Shown here: positions 8,671-16,963 of the stretch, piece after piece
Layout: each line of letters opens with the position of its first letter
Numbering within the stretch: position 1 is the first letter of the stretch
Origin: Streptomyces syringium
GTDB lineage: Bacteria > Actinomycetota > Actinomycetes > Streptomycetales > Streptomycetaceae
Assembly: GCF_017876625.1 (NCBI RefSeq)
Contig: NZ_JAGIOH010000001.1
Location: 3,100,001 to 3,164,000, forward strand
Reading direction: 5' to 3'
DNA length: 64,000 nucleotides
Program-made: the position numbers and the translations under genes
The notes under the pieces: generated by a model
Told to the model about the DNA's origin: nothing
The model's database searches: none
The model's input: only the letters and a program-made list of their open reading frames with translations

Positions 8671-9516
8671 GTGAGCGCCATGTCCCTTGCCCTGCTGCTT
8701 GCCGCTGCCACCGCGACGGCGGCGGGCGCCGCCGCCCTGCACACCACGCGCGGTCTGCGCCGGCAGATCACCGCCCTGCGCACCGAGCTGGCGGCCGCCA
8801 CGGCGGACCGCCCGGTCCACGCGCCCGTGCCCGCCGCCCGTACCGCCCCCGTGGCGGAGCTCTCCGAGATACGCGCGGCCGTCGCCGACGCGCTCGCCGA
8901 GGAGCGCGAGCGGGAGCTGGCCGAGGCCCGCGCGTTCTGGGCGGCGCAGGAGGCCCGGGACGCCGCCGACGCCCCCTCCCTGCTGGGCGGCCTGGCCGGC
9001 CTCGGGGACGACCTGCTGACGCCCGACGGCCCCTACAGCGGGCTCTTCGTGCCCCGCCAGGCGGACCTCGCCGGTCTGGAGCCGCTGACGGGCACCGACC
9101 CGCTGACGGAGGCGGCCGAGGCCGTCGCCGACGCGGAGGCCGCCGAATCGCCCGAGCTGGCCGCCGCGCGCCGCCGCCACCCCTCGCACCCGGACTTCTC
9201 GCCGTTCCCCCAGGTCGACGACCACGAGCGCACCGTCGAGCGCCTCGCCGAGCTGGCGGAGACCCGGATGCCGCTGGCCGACGTCCGCCCCGGGCCGCTC
9301 GGCACCCTCGATGTGTACGTCTTCGCCGACGGCACCACGATCTGCATGACCCCGGGCCACCGCGAGACCGCCGAGCGGCTCGCGGACGCGCTGCGCACCG
9401 GCGACGCCCCCGTCCTGCTGGGCGGTTCCGGGGTCTCCGGCGCCTACGCCCTGACGTTCGGCTGCGCGTCGGGGAACGTCTACGTCCTCGCCGACCGCGT
9501 CATCGCCTCGCTGTAG
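8671..9516 (+). CDS. Membrane-anchored protein of unknown function
   Basis: 281 residues, not assigned to a named family. An N-terminal hydrophobic helix (residues 4-24) is followed by an arginine- and alanine-rich stretch likely to be coiled coil (about 27-110, with EERERELAEARAFWAAQEARDA), then an acidic, low-complexity middle and a compact C-terminal domain (about 190-280) containing LGTLDVYVFADGTTICMTPG and VLLGGSGVSGAYALTFG. GTG at 8671 is chosen for GGGAG seven bases upstream. Placement downstream of a terminator suggests its own promoter. The ordered C-terminal domain makes it a real gene, but no function is offered. Confidence 0.72.
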   Translation: MSAMSLALLLAAATATAAGAAALHTTRGLRRQITALRTELAAATADRPVHAPVPAARTAPVAELSEIRAAVADALAEERERELAEARAFWAAQEARDAADAPSLLGGLAGLGDDLLTPDGPYSGLFVPRQADLAGLEPLTGTDPLTEAAEAVADAEAAESPELAAARRRHPSHPDFSPFPQVDDHERTVERLAELAETRMPLADVRPGPLGTLDVYVFADGTTICMTPGHRETAERLADALRTGDAPVLLGGSGVSGAYALTFGCASGNVYVLADRVIASL

Positions 9517-9600
9517 CCCCTCACGGGCCCGGCAGGGCCCGTACGGGTCCCGGCCCGCCCCCGGGGCCCGGCGCGCCTCCCGCCGCCCTCCGTAAGGCGT

Positions 9601-9939
9601 TTACAGGCCGCAGCGCTTCGCCGCGGCCTCGACGAGGGCCACCGCCTCGGCCACCCCCGGGCCCGTCGCGGCCGGATCCCCACCGCCGACGGCCAGCGCT
9701 TCGGCCAAATCGTGGCCGGCCACGGCCACTTGGTCGGCGACCGCGAACATGCCGGCCTCCGGCATCTCCCGGGGCTCGGGCGTCCCCGGCTCCTCGACGG
9801 CTTGCGTCCATGCGGCCAGCTCTCGGGCCAGGGCCAGCGCTTCCGCCGCCGCCCCCCGGCTCAGTCGGGACTGCGGCAGGGCACGCAGCCGGTCGGCGAA
9901 GGCGTCCACAGCGGCCAGAAGAGGCGTCACATCATCCAC
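9601..9939 (-). CDS. Small alanine-rich conserved hypothetical protein
   Basis: 112-residue, acidic, alanine-rich and mostly helical protein (DDVTPLLAAVDAFADRLRALPQ at the start, then AVAGHDLAEALAVGGGDP). Codon positions show the expected GC3 bias on this strand. It starts with GTG at 9939 with only a weak upstream purine stretch. No transmembrane segment or motif is recognised. It faces the plus-strand gene upstream tail to tail, and the 84-base space at 9517-9600 is GC-rich with imperfect hairpins. Confidence 0.6.
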   Translation of the reverse strand: MDDVTPLLAAVDAFADRLRALPQSRLSRGAAAEALALARELAAWTQAVEEPGTPEPREMPEAGMFAVADQVAVAGHDLAEALAVGGGDPAATGPGVAEAVALVEAAAKRCGL

Positions 9940-10037
9940 GCCGCGAGCCTATGCGCCGCCCACCGACTGTTGCCAACGCCTGAACACTCAGGCACGGTGA
10001 CATGAAGGACCATCATTCGACGCGTCCGGAGGCGCCG

Positions 10038-10268
10038 ATGACCCACGTCTTCTCCGACGAGACCCACCGGAATCTGCTCTCCCGAATCCCCCATTGCACC
10101 GGCCGCGAGATCGCCGACTGGCTCCGCACGGTCGACGAAGGCCCCTCTCTCTTCCGCTTCGAGGAGAAGGTGAGCTGGCTGCGGGGAGAGCACGACCTCG
10201 CATACGGCCACGCCAAGGCGATCGTCCACGAGTACGACCTCCGGCGGGCGGCACGGAAGCTGGGATAG
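10038..10268 (+). CDS. DUF4287-like small protein
   Basis: 76-residue protein resembling the DUF4287 family, in which a small helical domain carries a conserved Gly-His-rich signature. Here it is seen as GREIADWLRTVDEGP then WLRGEHDLAYGHAKAIVHEYD. The ATG at 10038 is selected because GGAGG sits five bases upstream; an in-frame ATG at 10002 lacks a binding site. Function is unknown. It is followed at 10306 by a perfect bidirectional terminator shared with the Bax-inhibitor gene. Confidence 0.75.
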   Translation: MTHVFSDETHRNLLSRIPHCTGREIADWLRTVDEGPSLFRFEEKVSWLRGEHDLAYGHAKAIVHEYDLRRAARKLG

Positions 10269-10305
10269 CCGCACCACCCGGCGGAACGACCCCCGACAGA
10301 CGACG

Positions 10306-10340
10306 AAGGGCCCGGGAAGGCGATGCCTTCCCGGGCCCTT
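10306..10340. terminator. Perfect bidirectional terminator
   Basis: Sixteen-base arms, 10306-10321 and 10325-10340, are exact inverted copies around a GAT loop. The hairpin sits midway between convergent genes ending at 10268 (plus) and 10381 (minus), so it can terminate both. Confidence 0.8.
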
Positions 10341-10380
10341 CCGGTCACCATGGGCGACCGGTGTCCACCTGCTCGTACCG

Positions 10381-11253
10381 TCAGTCGCTGTTCAGGAGCG
10401 AGATCAGCCGGAGCATCTCGGTGTAGATCCACACGAGCGAGAGCGTCAGGCCGAAGGCCGCCAGCCAGGACTCCTCACGGGGCGCGCCGTAGCGGACGCC
10501 GTCCTCGATCTGCTTGAAGTCCAGCGCGAGGAACGCCGCGCCGAGCAGCACGCCGACGATGCCGACGACGATGCCGAGGCCGCCGGTGCGGAAGCCGAGG
10601 CCGTCGCCGCCGCCGAAGACGGCGAAGAGCATGTTGACGGCCATCAGCAGCACGAAGCCGATCGCGGCCGCCATCACGAAGCGGACGAACCTGCGGTCGA
10701 CCCGGATGAGGCGGGTCTTGTAGGCGATCAGGACACCCACGAAGACGGCGGTCGTACCGAGCACCGCCTGCATCGGGGCGCCCTGGGCGACGTTGTTGTA
10801 GACCTGGCTGATCACACCGAGGAACAGGCCCTCGAAGACGGCGTAGCCGAGGATCAGCGCGGGGACGGGCTTGGCCTTGAACGCCTGGATGAAGCCGAGC
10901 ACCATCGCGACGAGACCGGCACCGAATCCGAGCGCCACGGGCAGCTCGAGCGCCCAGGCCAGACCGGCGGCGACGACGACCGCACCCAGCGTGATGCCGG
11001 TGCGCGAGACGACGTCGTCCATGGTCATCCGGCCGGGCTGCGCCGGCGCCTGCGGGGCACCGTGCTGCAGGTCGGGACCGCCGGTCGCGTACGGGTTCGC
11101 CGCGTACGGGTTGGTGGGCTCGGCGTACGGGTTGGTCGCGTAGGGGTTGCCCTGGGTCGCGGCCCCGGCCTGCGGCCCCGCGTTGAAGCCCGCATAGCCG
11201 CCGTTGTCGCGGCTGAACCCCCGTCGCGAGAAGACCGGGTTGCTGCTCCTCAT
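10381..11253 (-). CDS. Bax inhibitor-1 / YccA-family membrane protein
   Basis: 290-residue protein with seven predicted membrane helices, of the BI-1/YccA type associated with membrane homeostasis and, in studied bacterial members, pH-dependent ion leak or protease regulation. The membrane region starts near residue 85 (TMDDVVSRTGITLGAVVVAA) and ends with LVWIYTEMLRLISLL. The first 75 residues are cytosolic, glycine- and asparagine-rich, with tandem NPYA repeats (four copies between about residues 38 and 60). Start ATG at 11253 has GGAGG six bases upstream; a longer open frame continues upstream through bldA and is not coding. It lies directly downstream of the bldA tRNA on the same strand. 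Confidence 0.9.
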   Translation of the reverse strand: MRSSNPVFSRRGFSRDNGGYAGFNAGPQAGAATQGNPYATNPYAEPTNPYAANPYATGGPDLQHGAPQAPAQPGRMTMDDVVSRTGITLGAVVVAAGLAWALELPVALGFGAGLVAMVLGFIQAFKAKPVPALILGYAVFEGLFLGVISQVYNNVAQGAPMQAVLGTTAVFVGVLIAYKTRLIRVDRRFVRFVMAAAIGFVLLMAVNMLFAVFGGGDGLGFRTGGLGIVVGIVGVLLGAAFLALDFKQIEDGVRYGAPREESWLAAFGLTLSLVWIYTEMLRLISLLNSD

Positions 11254-11478
11254 TTCACTCCTCCATGGCCACCCTGCGCGGCCTTGCGACAAGGGTAATA
11301 GGTAGGCAAAGAAATGGCCCTCCTGCTTGGGGACGATCTTTTCTTTGCGCGTCTTCCCTGACAACGCAAACCGAAGCCGGTCGGTTCCACGTGACGCGTC
11401 GCACACCGAGAAACGGTGGGGTACATTCCGCTTCCGGCGGAGACCGCGCCCGCGTGTGGATACAGCACGCGTGCGCGT

Positions 11479-11563
11479 TGGTGCCCGGAACCGGACTCGA
11501 ACCGGCACGGCCGTAAGGCCAGCGAGGTTTAAGCTCGCCGTGTCTGCATTCCACCATCCGGGC
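11479..11563 (-). tRNA. bldA: tRNA-Leu (anticodon UAA), bldA
   Basis: Cloverleaf read on the minus strand: acceptor GCCCGGA (11563-11557) pairs with TCCGGGC, discriminator A, and encoded CCA at 11479-11481. The anticodon stem GCGAG/CTCGC encloses loop CTTAAAC, giving anticodon TAA, so it decodes UUA. A long variable arm (class II, leucine) and T-loop TTCGAGT are present. In Streptomyces the UUA-decoding tRNA-Leu is bldA, whose abundance controls translation of TTA-containing developmental and antibiotic regulators. The gene stands alone, upstream of the Bax-inhibitor gene. Confidence 0.95.
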
Positions 11564-11962
11564 AGAGCTCTCGGGCCGTAGCGGGCTGGGAGGCGCGCGC
11601 GCCTCACCAGAAGAGAGCAGGACGAGCCTATCCGGGGAGCGCCCCCCAAACAGCGGAACGATGACCCGAGGTTGTCTTATTTTATTGGCAACTGAGGGCC
11701 TATCAGTGCAGGGATGACGCCAATGGCACATGCCAGAGGCCGATCTCCCCCGTTCATCCCCCCGCCCCTCGCGCCGTCCGCAATTGTCGCAATCTCGTCT
11801 CCGGCACTCGGGGGGCACCCTCCTACCAAAGGATGACGAACCGCTCGGCGGCTACCCCTTGAGTCTGTCCCGGGAACGGGAGCTGGGTCTGATCCCGGCG
11901 GCACATCCGCCAAGGACGATGGAGAGACGACCCCGACTTCGTCCCGACAGGAGTGCTCCACC
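11564..11962. other. Intergenic region between bldA and ABC operon
   Basis: 399 bases with no gene. It must hold the divergent promoters of bldA (minus) and the ABC transporter (plus). An unusually AT-rich patch at about 11672-11692 (TTGTCTTATTTTATTGG) stands out from the GC-rich surroundings. I could not fix a convincing -35/-10 pair for either gene. Confidence 0.5.
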
Positions 11963-12745
11963 GTGACCACCACCCCCTTCGGCGCCCAGACCGCCGTCCG
12001 CACCACCGCGGTGGCGGCCCGCGCCACGGACCTCACCAAGGTCTACGGCCAGGGCGAGACCCAGGTGGTCGCCCTGGACGCCGTGTCCGTGGAGTTCCGT
12101 CAGGCCGAGTTCACCGCGATCATGGGCCCGTCCGGCTCCGGCAAGTCGACGCTGATGCACTGCATGGCGGGCCTCGACTCCGTCTCCGGCGGCTCGGCGC
12201 GGATCGGCGACACCGAGCTCACCTCGCTGAACGACAAGAAGCTCACCCGGCTGCGGCGCGACAAGATCGGCTTCATCTTCCAGGCGTTCAACCTGCTGCC
12301 GACGCTGAACGCCCTGGAGAACATCACGCTTCCCATGGACATCGCGGGCCGCAAGCCCGACCAGCAGTGGCTGGACATGGTCGTCGACACCGTCGGCCTC
12401 TCCGGGCGGCTCAAGCACCGGCCCAACCAGCTCTCCGGCGGTCAGCAGCAGCGCGTCGCCGTGGCCCGCGCCCTCGCCGGCCGCCCCGAGATCATGTTCG
12501 CCGACGAGCCGACCGGAAACCTCGACTCCCGCTCCGGCGCCGAGGTGCTGGGCTTCCTGCGCAACTCGGTGCGCGAGCTGGGCCAGACCGTGGTGATGGT
12601 CACCCACGACCCCGTCGCCGCCTCCTACGCCGACCGGGTGGTCTTCCTCGCCGACGGCCGCATCGTCGACGAGCTGCGCGAGCCCACCGCCGACGCGGTC
12701 CTCGACCGCATGAAGCGCTTCGACGCCAAGGGCCGCACGAGCTGA
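11963..12745 (+). CDS. ABC transporter ATP-binding protein (LolD/MacB/FtsE type)
   Basis: 260-residue ATPase of the class that powers FtsX-like permeases. Walker A is GPSGSGKST, the signature is LSGGQQQRVAVARAL, Walker B is IMFADEPTGNLDS, and the H-loop is VTHDP. GTG at 11963 has GGAG nine bases upstream. It is followed 102 bases later by its permease, forming an operon. The C-terminal 30 residues (VDELREPTADAVLDRMKRFD) are nearly the same in the second ATPase at 42345-43133, so the two are paralogues. Such systems are usually mechanotransmitting or lipoprotein/antimicrobial-peptide exporters; the substrate here is unknown. Confidence 0.92.
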   Translation: MTTTPFGAQTAVRTTAVAARATDLTKVYGQGETQVVALDAVSVEFRQAEFTAIMGPSGSGKSTLMHCMAGLDSVSGGSARIGDTELTSLNDKKLTRLRRDKIGFIFQAFNLLPTLNALENITLPMDIAGRKPDQQWLDMVVDTVGLSGRLKHRPNQLSGGQQQRVAVARALAGRPEIMFADEPTGNLDSRSGAEVLGFLRNSVRELGQTVVMVTHDPVAASYADRVVFLADGRIVDELREPTADAVLDRMKRFDAKGRTS

Positions 12746-12847
12746 CGACCGGGGACACCCCCGGCCCGACGCCCGTAGCCCCTTCCCTCTCGTCCCCCTC
12801 GCCCCTCACCCGTCACAGGGACGAGGGAACCCCACTCAGGACTGACC

Positions 12848-15367
12848 ATGTTCCGTACCGCCTTGCGCAATGTGCTCGCGCACAAGGCCCGGCTGCTGAT
12901 GACCGTCCTCGCCGTCATGCTCGGCGTGGCCTTCGTCTCCGGCACCCTGGTCTTCACCTCGACCATCTCGGATGCCTACCAGAAGAGCTCCCAGAAGGGC
13001 TTCACCGGCGTCGACGTCGCCATCCAGCCCCACCGGGAGGACGGCGACAAGGGCAAGCCCGGCGCCGCGCCCGACCTCGGCCAGGGCCTGCTCGACCGGG
13101 CCGCGAAGGTGCCGGGCGCAGCCTCGGCCACCGGCTCCGTCAACGGCTTCGCCGCGATATCGGACAAGAAGGGCGAGCTCATCGGCGAGGGCTTCGCCTC
13201 CGCCGGTGCCAACTACTACCCGGGCGCCGGCGGCAAGGACCCCCGCTACCCGATGAAGAGCGGCCGCGCGCCGCAGGCCAAGGGCGAGATCGCCCTCGAC
13301 GCCACCACCGCCGACCGCGCGGGCTACAAGGTCGGCGACACCGTCCGGGTCTCGGTGAACGGCCCGGTGCTGCCGCAGAAGGTCACCGGCATCTTCACCA
13401 CCGACGACGGCAACGTCGCCGCCGGTGGCAGCCTCGCCCTCTTCGACACCCCGACCGCGCAGAAGCTCTACGCCAAGCCCGGCCGCTTCAGCGAGATCGA
13501 CGTGAAGGCCGCGCCCGGTACCTCCCAGACCGCGCTCAAGGCCGAGCTGGACAAGATCCTGCCGCGCGACGCCGAGGCCACCACCGGCAAGAAGCTCGCC
13601 GACGACCAGGCGAAGATCATCGCCGCCGGTATGGACGGCATGAAGAACGCCCTGCTGATCTTCGCGGGCATCTCGCTCTTCGTGGGCATCTTCATCATCG
13701 CCAACACCTTCACCATGCTGGTCTCCCAGCGCACCAAGGAGCTGGCGCTGATGCGCGCGGTCGGCGCGAGCCGCCGCCAGGTCACCCGCTCGGTGCTCAT
13801 CGAGGCGTTCGTCGTCGGCGCGGTCGCGGCCGTCGCGGGCCTCGTGGCCGGCATCGGCATCGGCGCCGGTCTGCGCGCCCTGATGAACGGCACCGGGGCC
13901 GTCGTCCCCGACGGGCCGCTCGTGATCCCGCCGTCCGCGGTCATCAGCTCGCTGGTCGTCGGCATCGTCGTGACGATGCTCGCCGCCTGGCTGCCCGGCC
14001 GCCGGGCCGCGAAGATCCCGCCGGTCGCCGCCATGAACAGCGTGCACGCCGTGGCCACCACCCGCTCGCTCGTGGTCCGCAACTCCATCGGCGCCGTCCT
14101 CTCCGCCGCCGGTGTCGCGCTCGTCCTCGTCTCGAAGACCCAGTCGGTCCTCGGCATCGGCGCCGCGCTGCTGCTCGTCGGCGTCTTCGTGCTCACCCCG
14201 CTGCTGTCCCGTCCGCTGATCGCCGCCGCGGCCCCCGTGCTGCGCGTCTTCGGGATCTCCGGCAAGCTCGCCCGGCAGAACGCGGTCCGCAACCCGCGCC
14301 GCACCGCCGCGACCGCCTCGGCCCTGATGATCGGCCTCACCCTGATCACCGGTCTGACCGTGATCGCGGGCGGCGTCTCCCAGGCCATCGACAAGATGGC
14401 CACGGACGCCATCAAGGCCGACTACATCGTCTCCATGGCGAGCCAGACCCCGCTCTCCCCCGACGTCGAGAAGAAGCTGTCCGCGCTGGACGAGGTCACC
14501 GCCGCCACCCCGCTGCGCCAGTCCCCCTCCCGTATCGACGGCGACTTCCAGCAGCTCGTCGGGGTCAACGGCAAGACCATCGCCGACCTCACCAAGCTCG
14601 ACTTCACCAAGGGCTCGTTCGCCGGCCTCTCCGGCAACAAGGCCGTCGTCGACGACAAGACCGCCCGCAGCTACGGCTGGAAGGTCGGCTCGACCCTCGA
14701 TGCCACCTACGAGGACGGCAAGCGGGGCAAGCTCACCGTCTCGGGCGTCTACAAGGGCAACGAGCTGATGCGCGGCATCATGGTCGACACCAGGACCCTC
14801 GCCCCGCACCAGAGCGAGATCACCGACCAGCAGGTCATGGTCAAGACCAAGTCCGGTACGAGCGAGGCGTCCAAGGAGTCGCTGCGCAAGGCCCTCGGCG
14901 ACAACCCGGCCATTCAGATCCAGACCAAGAAGGACGTCTCCGAGAGCATCGCCGGCGCGATCAACCTGATGCTCAACATGCTCTACGGGCTGCTCGCGAT
15001 GGCCGTGATCGTCGCGGTGCTCGGCGTCGTCAACACCCTCGCGATGTCCGTCTTCGAGCGGTCGCAGGAGATCGGCATGCTGCGCGCCATCGGCCTGGAC
15101 CGCAAGGGCATCAAGCGGATGGTGCGGCTGGAGTCGCTGGTCATCTCGCTCTTCGGCGGTGTGCTCGGCATCGGCCTCGGTGTCTTCTTCGGCTGGGCGG
15201 CCGGCGAGCTGATCGGCAACGCCCTGGCCACCTACGAGCTGGTGCTCCCGTGGGGCCGCATGGGGATCTTCCTGCTGCTGGCCGCCGCCGTGGGCGTGCT
15301 GGCCGCGCTGTGGCCGGCCCGCCGGGCGGCCCGGCTGAACATGCTCTCGGCCATCAAGGCCGAGTAG
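12848..15367 (+). CDS. ABC transporter permease with two FtsX domains
   Basis: 839-residue permease. After an N-terminal membrane helix (about 18-38) comes a large extracytoplasmic domain (40-255), then three helices with the FtsX signature ELALMRAVGASRRQV (about 265-415). A second helix near 480 leads to another extracytoplasmic domain, and a second FtsX unit (from about 710) carries EIGMLRAIGLDRKGI. The ATG at 12848 has AGGA six bases upstream. This duplicated architecture is that of large actinobacterial FtsX-family permeases and matches the gene at 39787-42348 in length and order. The function is probably export or envelope stress related; inference only. Confidence 0.9.
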   Translation: MFRTALRNVLAHKARLLMTVLAVMLGVAFVSGTLVFTSTISDAYQKSSQKGFTGVDVAIQPHREDGDKGKPGAAPDLGQGLLDRAAKVPGAASATGSVNGFAAISDKKGELIGEGFASAGANYYPGAGGKDPRYPMKSGRAPQAKGEIALDATTADRAGYKVGDTVRVSVNGPVLPQKVTGIFTTDDGNVAAGGSLALFDTPTAQKLYAKPGRFSEIDVKAAPGTSQTALKAELDKILPRDAEATTGKKLADDQAKIIAAGMDGMKNALLIFAGISLFVGIFIIANTFTMLVSQRTKELALMRAVGASRRQVTRSVLIEAFVVGAVAAVAGLVAGIGIGAGLRALMNGTGAVVPDGPLVIPPSAVISSLVVGIVVTMLAAWLPGRRAAKIPPVAAMNSVHAVATTRSLVVRNSIGAVLSAAGVALVLVSKTQSVLGIGAALLLVGVFVLTPLLSRPLIAAAAPVLRVFGISGKLARQNAVRNPRRTAATASALMIGLTLITGLTVIAGGVSQAIDKMATDAIKADYIVSMASQTPLSPDVEKKLSALDEVTAATPLRQSPSRIDGDFQQLVGVNGKTIADLTKLDFTKGSFAGLSGNKAVVDDKTARSYGWKVGSTLDATYEDGKRGKLTVSGVYKGNELMRGIMVDTRTLAPHQSEITDQQVMVKTKSGTSEASKESLRKALGDNPAIQIQTKKDVSESIAGAINLMLNMLYGLLAMAVIVAVLGVVNTLAMSVFERSQEIGMLRAIGLDRKGIKRMVRLESLVISLFGGVLGIGLGVFFGWAAGELIGNALATYELVLPWGRMGIFLLLAAAVGVLAALWPARRAARLNMLSAIKAE

Positions 15368-15374
15368 CGGGCGC

Positions 15375-15451
15375 GGGTGCCGCGGCCGGCCCGAATCCGG
15401 CCGCGGCACCCGTCACGAAGGCCCGTACCGCGGTGTCGCGGTACGGGCCTT
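15375..15451. terminator. Tandem terminators between permease and cyclopropane synthase
   Basis: Two consecutive perfect hairpins. The first has 15-base arms at 15375-15389 and 15397-15411 with a seven-base loop; the second has 15-base arms at 15418-15432 and 15437-15451 with loop GTGT. They separate convergent genes. Confidence 0.8.
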
Positions 15452-15465
15452 CGCCTTTGCCGGGC

Positions 15466-16785
15466 TCAGCCCCGCCACTCCCGGGTCCGCAGCGACAGCC
15501 CGGACGCCCCGGATTCGGGCGTGCGGACCGCCAGTACCTGGTTGACCCCTATCCGGTTGCGCTCGAAGGACAGGGCGGACGCGGCCATGTAGAGCCGCCA
15601 GACGCGGGCGCGGCCGGGCGAGCTGAGCCGGACGGCCTCGTCCCAGTGGGCCTCCAGATTGGCCACCCAGCGGCGCAGCGTCAGGGCGTAGTGCTCGCGC
15701 AGCGCCTCCACGTCGCGGACCTCGAACCCGGCCCGCTCCAGCTGCCCGACGGTCCGGCCGACGGGCGCGAGCTCCCCGTCGGGGAAGACGTAGCGGTCGA
15801 TGAACTCGTCGACCTCGTACGCCCCCTCGTCCCGCAGCGGCCGGCGGGCGATCTGGTGGTTGAGCAGCCGGCCGCCGGGCTTCAGCAGCCCGTACAGCTC
15901 GGCAGCGTACTCGGCGTAGCGGGCGGAGCCGACGTGCTCGGCCATGCCGATGGAGGAGATGGCGTCGAAGGGCCCGTCGAAGGTCTCGCGGTAGTCCTGG
16001 ACGCGGATCTCGACGCGGTCCGCCAGCCCGGCCTCGGCGACCCGCTTGCGGGCGTACGCGGCCTGCTCCTCGGAGAGGGTGATGCCCACCGCGCTCACCC
16101 CGTACTCGCGGGCGGCGTGCAGCACCATCGAGCCCCAGCCGCAGCCGACGTCCAGCAGCCGCTGTCCGGGTTCGAGGGCCAACTTGCGGCAGACGAGGTC
16201 GAGTTTGGCGTGCTGGGCCTCTTCGAGGGTGGAGCCGGGGCCGGCCCAGTAGGCGCAGGAGTAGACCATCGAGGGGCCGAGGACCCGCTCGTAGAAGGTG
16301 TTGCCCACGTCGTAGTGGTGGCTGATGGCCGCCTTGTCGCGGCGCAGGGTGTGCAGCGGGCCGCCGCGGGGGCGCGGTGCCTCCTCGGGCGGCGGCGACG
16401 GCGGCAGCCAGGGCCCGGCAATCTTGATCAGCTCGATGCCCGCGCCGCGCGTGCCCGCGTCGCGCAGGGCGGTCAGCAGGGCGGCCAGGCCCGAGGTGCG
16501 GGTGGCGCTGCCCTCGCCGCGCTCCCAGAGGGAGCCGGAGAGCAGGTCGAGGGCCTCGTAGAGATCACCGTCGATATCGAGGTCACCGGCGACCCAGGCG
16601 CGGGCCAGGCCCAGCTCGCCGGGCTTCCACAGCAGCCTGCGCAGGGCACGACGACGGCGGATGACCAGGACCGGGGTCCCCGGAGGGCCTGACTCGCTGC
16701 GGTCCCAGGCACGGAGCCGCACCGGGAGCGGGGCTCCCAGTACCTGCTCCGCGAGCGCGGTGAGCCGTCCAGCGGCGTCGGCCAT
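15466..16785 (-). CDS. Cyclopropane-fatty-acyl-phospholipid synthase
   Basis: 439-residue SAM-dependent methyltransferase that adds a methylene bridge to unsaturated acyl chains of phospholipids. Motif I is LLDVGCGWGSMVLHAA, followed by VGITLSEEQAAYARKR; the substrate region includes SIGMAEHVG and LLNHQIARRP. The N-terminal 130 residues match the family's small helical domain (LGLARAWVAGDLDIDGDLYE). ATG at 16785 is preferred because GGAGG is eight bases upstream; the GTG at 16794 would overlap that site. It stands between the ABC operon (convergent) and the NADH dehydrogenase on the same strand. It may act on products of desaturases such as the one at 60482. Confidence 0.9.
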   Translation of the reverse strand: MADAAGRLTALAEQVLGAPLPVRLRAWDRSESGPPGTPVLVIRRRRALRRLLWKPGELGLARAWVAGDLDIDGDLYEALDLLSGSLWERGEGSATRTSGLAALLTALRDAGTRGAGIELIKIAGPWLPPSPPPEEAPRPRGGPLHTLRRDKAAISHHYDVGNTFYERVLGPSMVYSCAYWAGPGSTLEEAQHAKLDLVCRKLALEPGQRLLDVGCGWGSMVLHAAREYGVSAVGITLSEEQAAYARKRVAEAGLADRVEIRVQDYRETFDGPFDAISSIGMAEHVGSARYAEYAAELYGLLKPGGRLLNHQIARRPLRDEGAYEVDEFIDRYVFPDGELAPVGRTVGQLERAGFEVRDVEALREHYALTLRRWVANLEAHWDEAVRLSSPGRARVWRLYMAASALSFERNRIGVNQVLAVRTPESGASGLSLRTREWRG

Positions 16786-16963
16786 GTCGCACACCTCCGT
16801 GATGAAGCGCCAGGAAAAGATTCATCTGACACCTAAACACTTACGGGTCGCGCTGTACTCCCGTCCCCTGAGACTTGGTCAACTCCCCTGCCGCTAAACA
16901 TGCCGAAGGGCGCCCACCCCACGGAAGATGGACGCCCTTCGGACTACGTACTGCGGCTCGACG

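Noticed and set aside
11953..16692. A very long open frame on the plus strand across the ABC operon and the cyclopropane synthase gene
   Set aside because: It is out of frame with well-identified genes on both strands and has the Arg/Pro/Gly composition typical of shadow frames in high-GC DNA.
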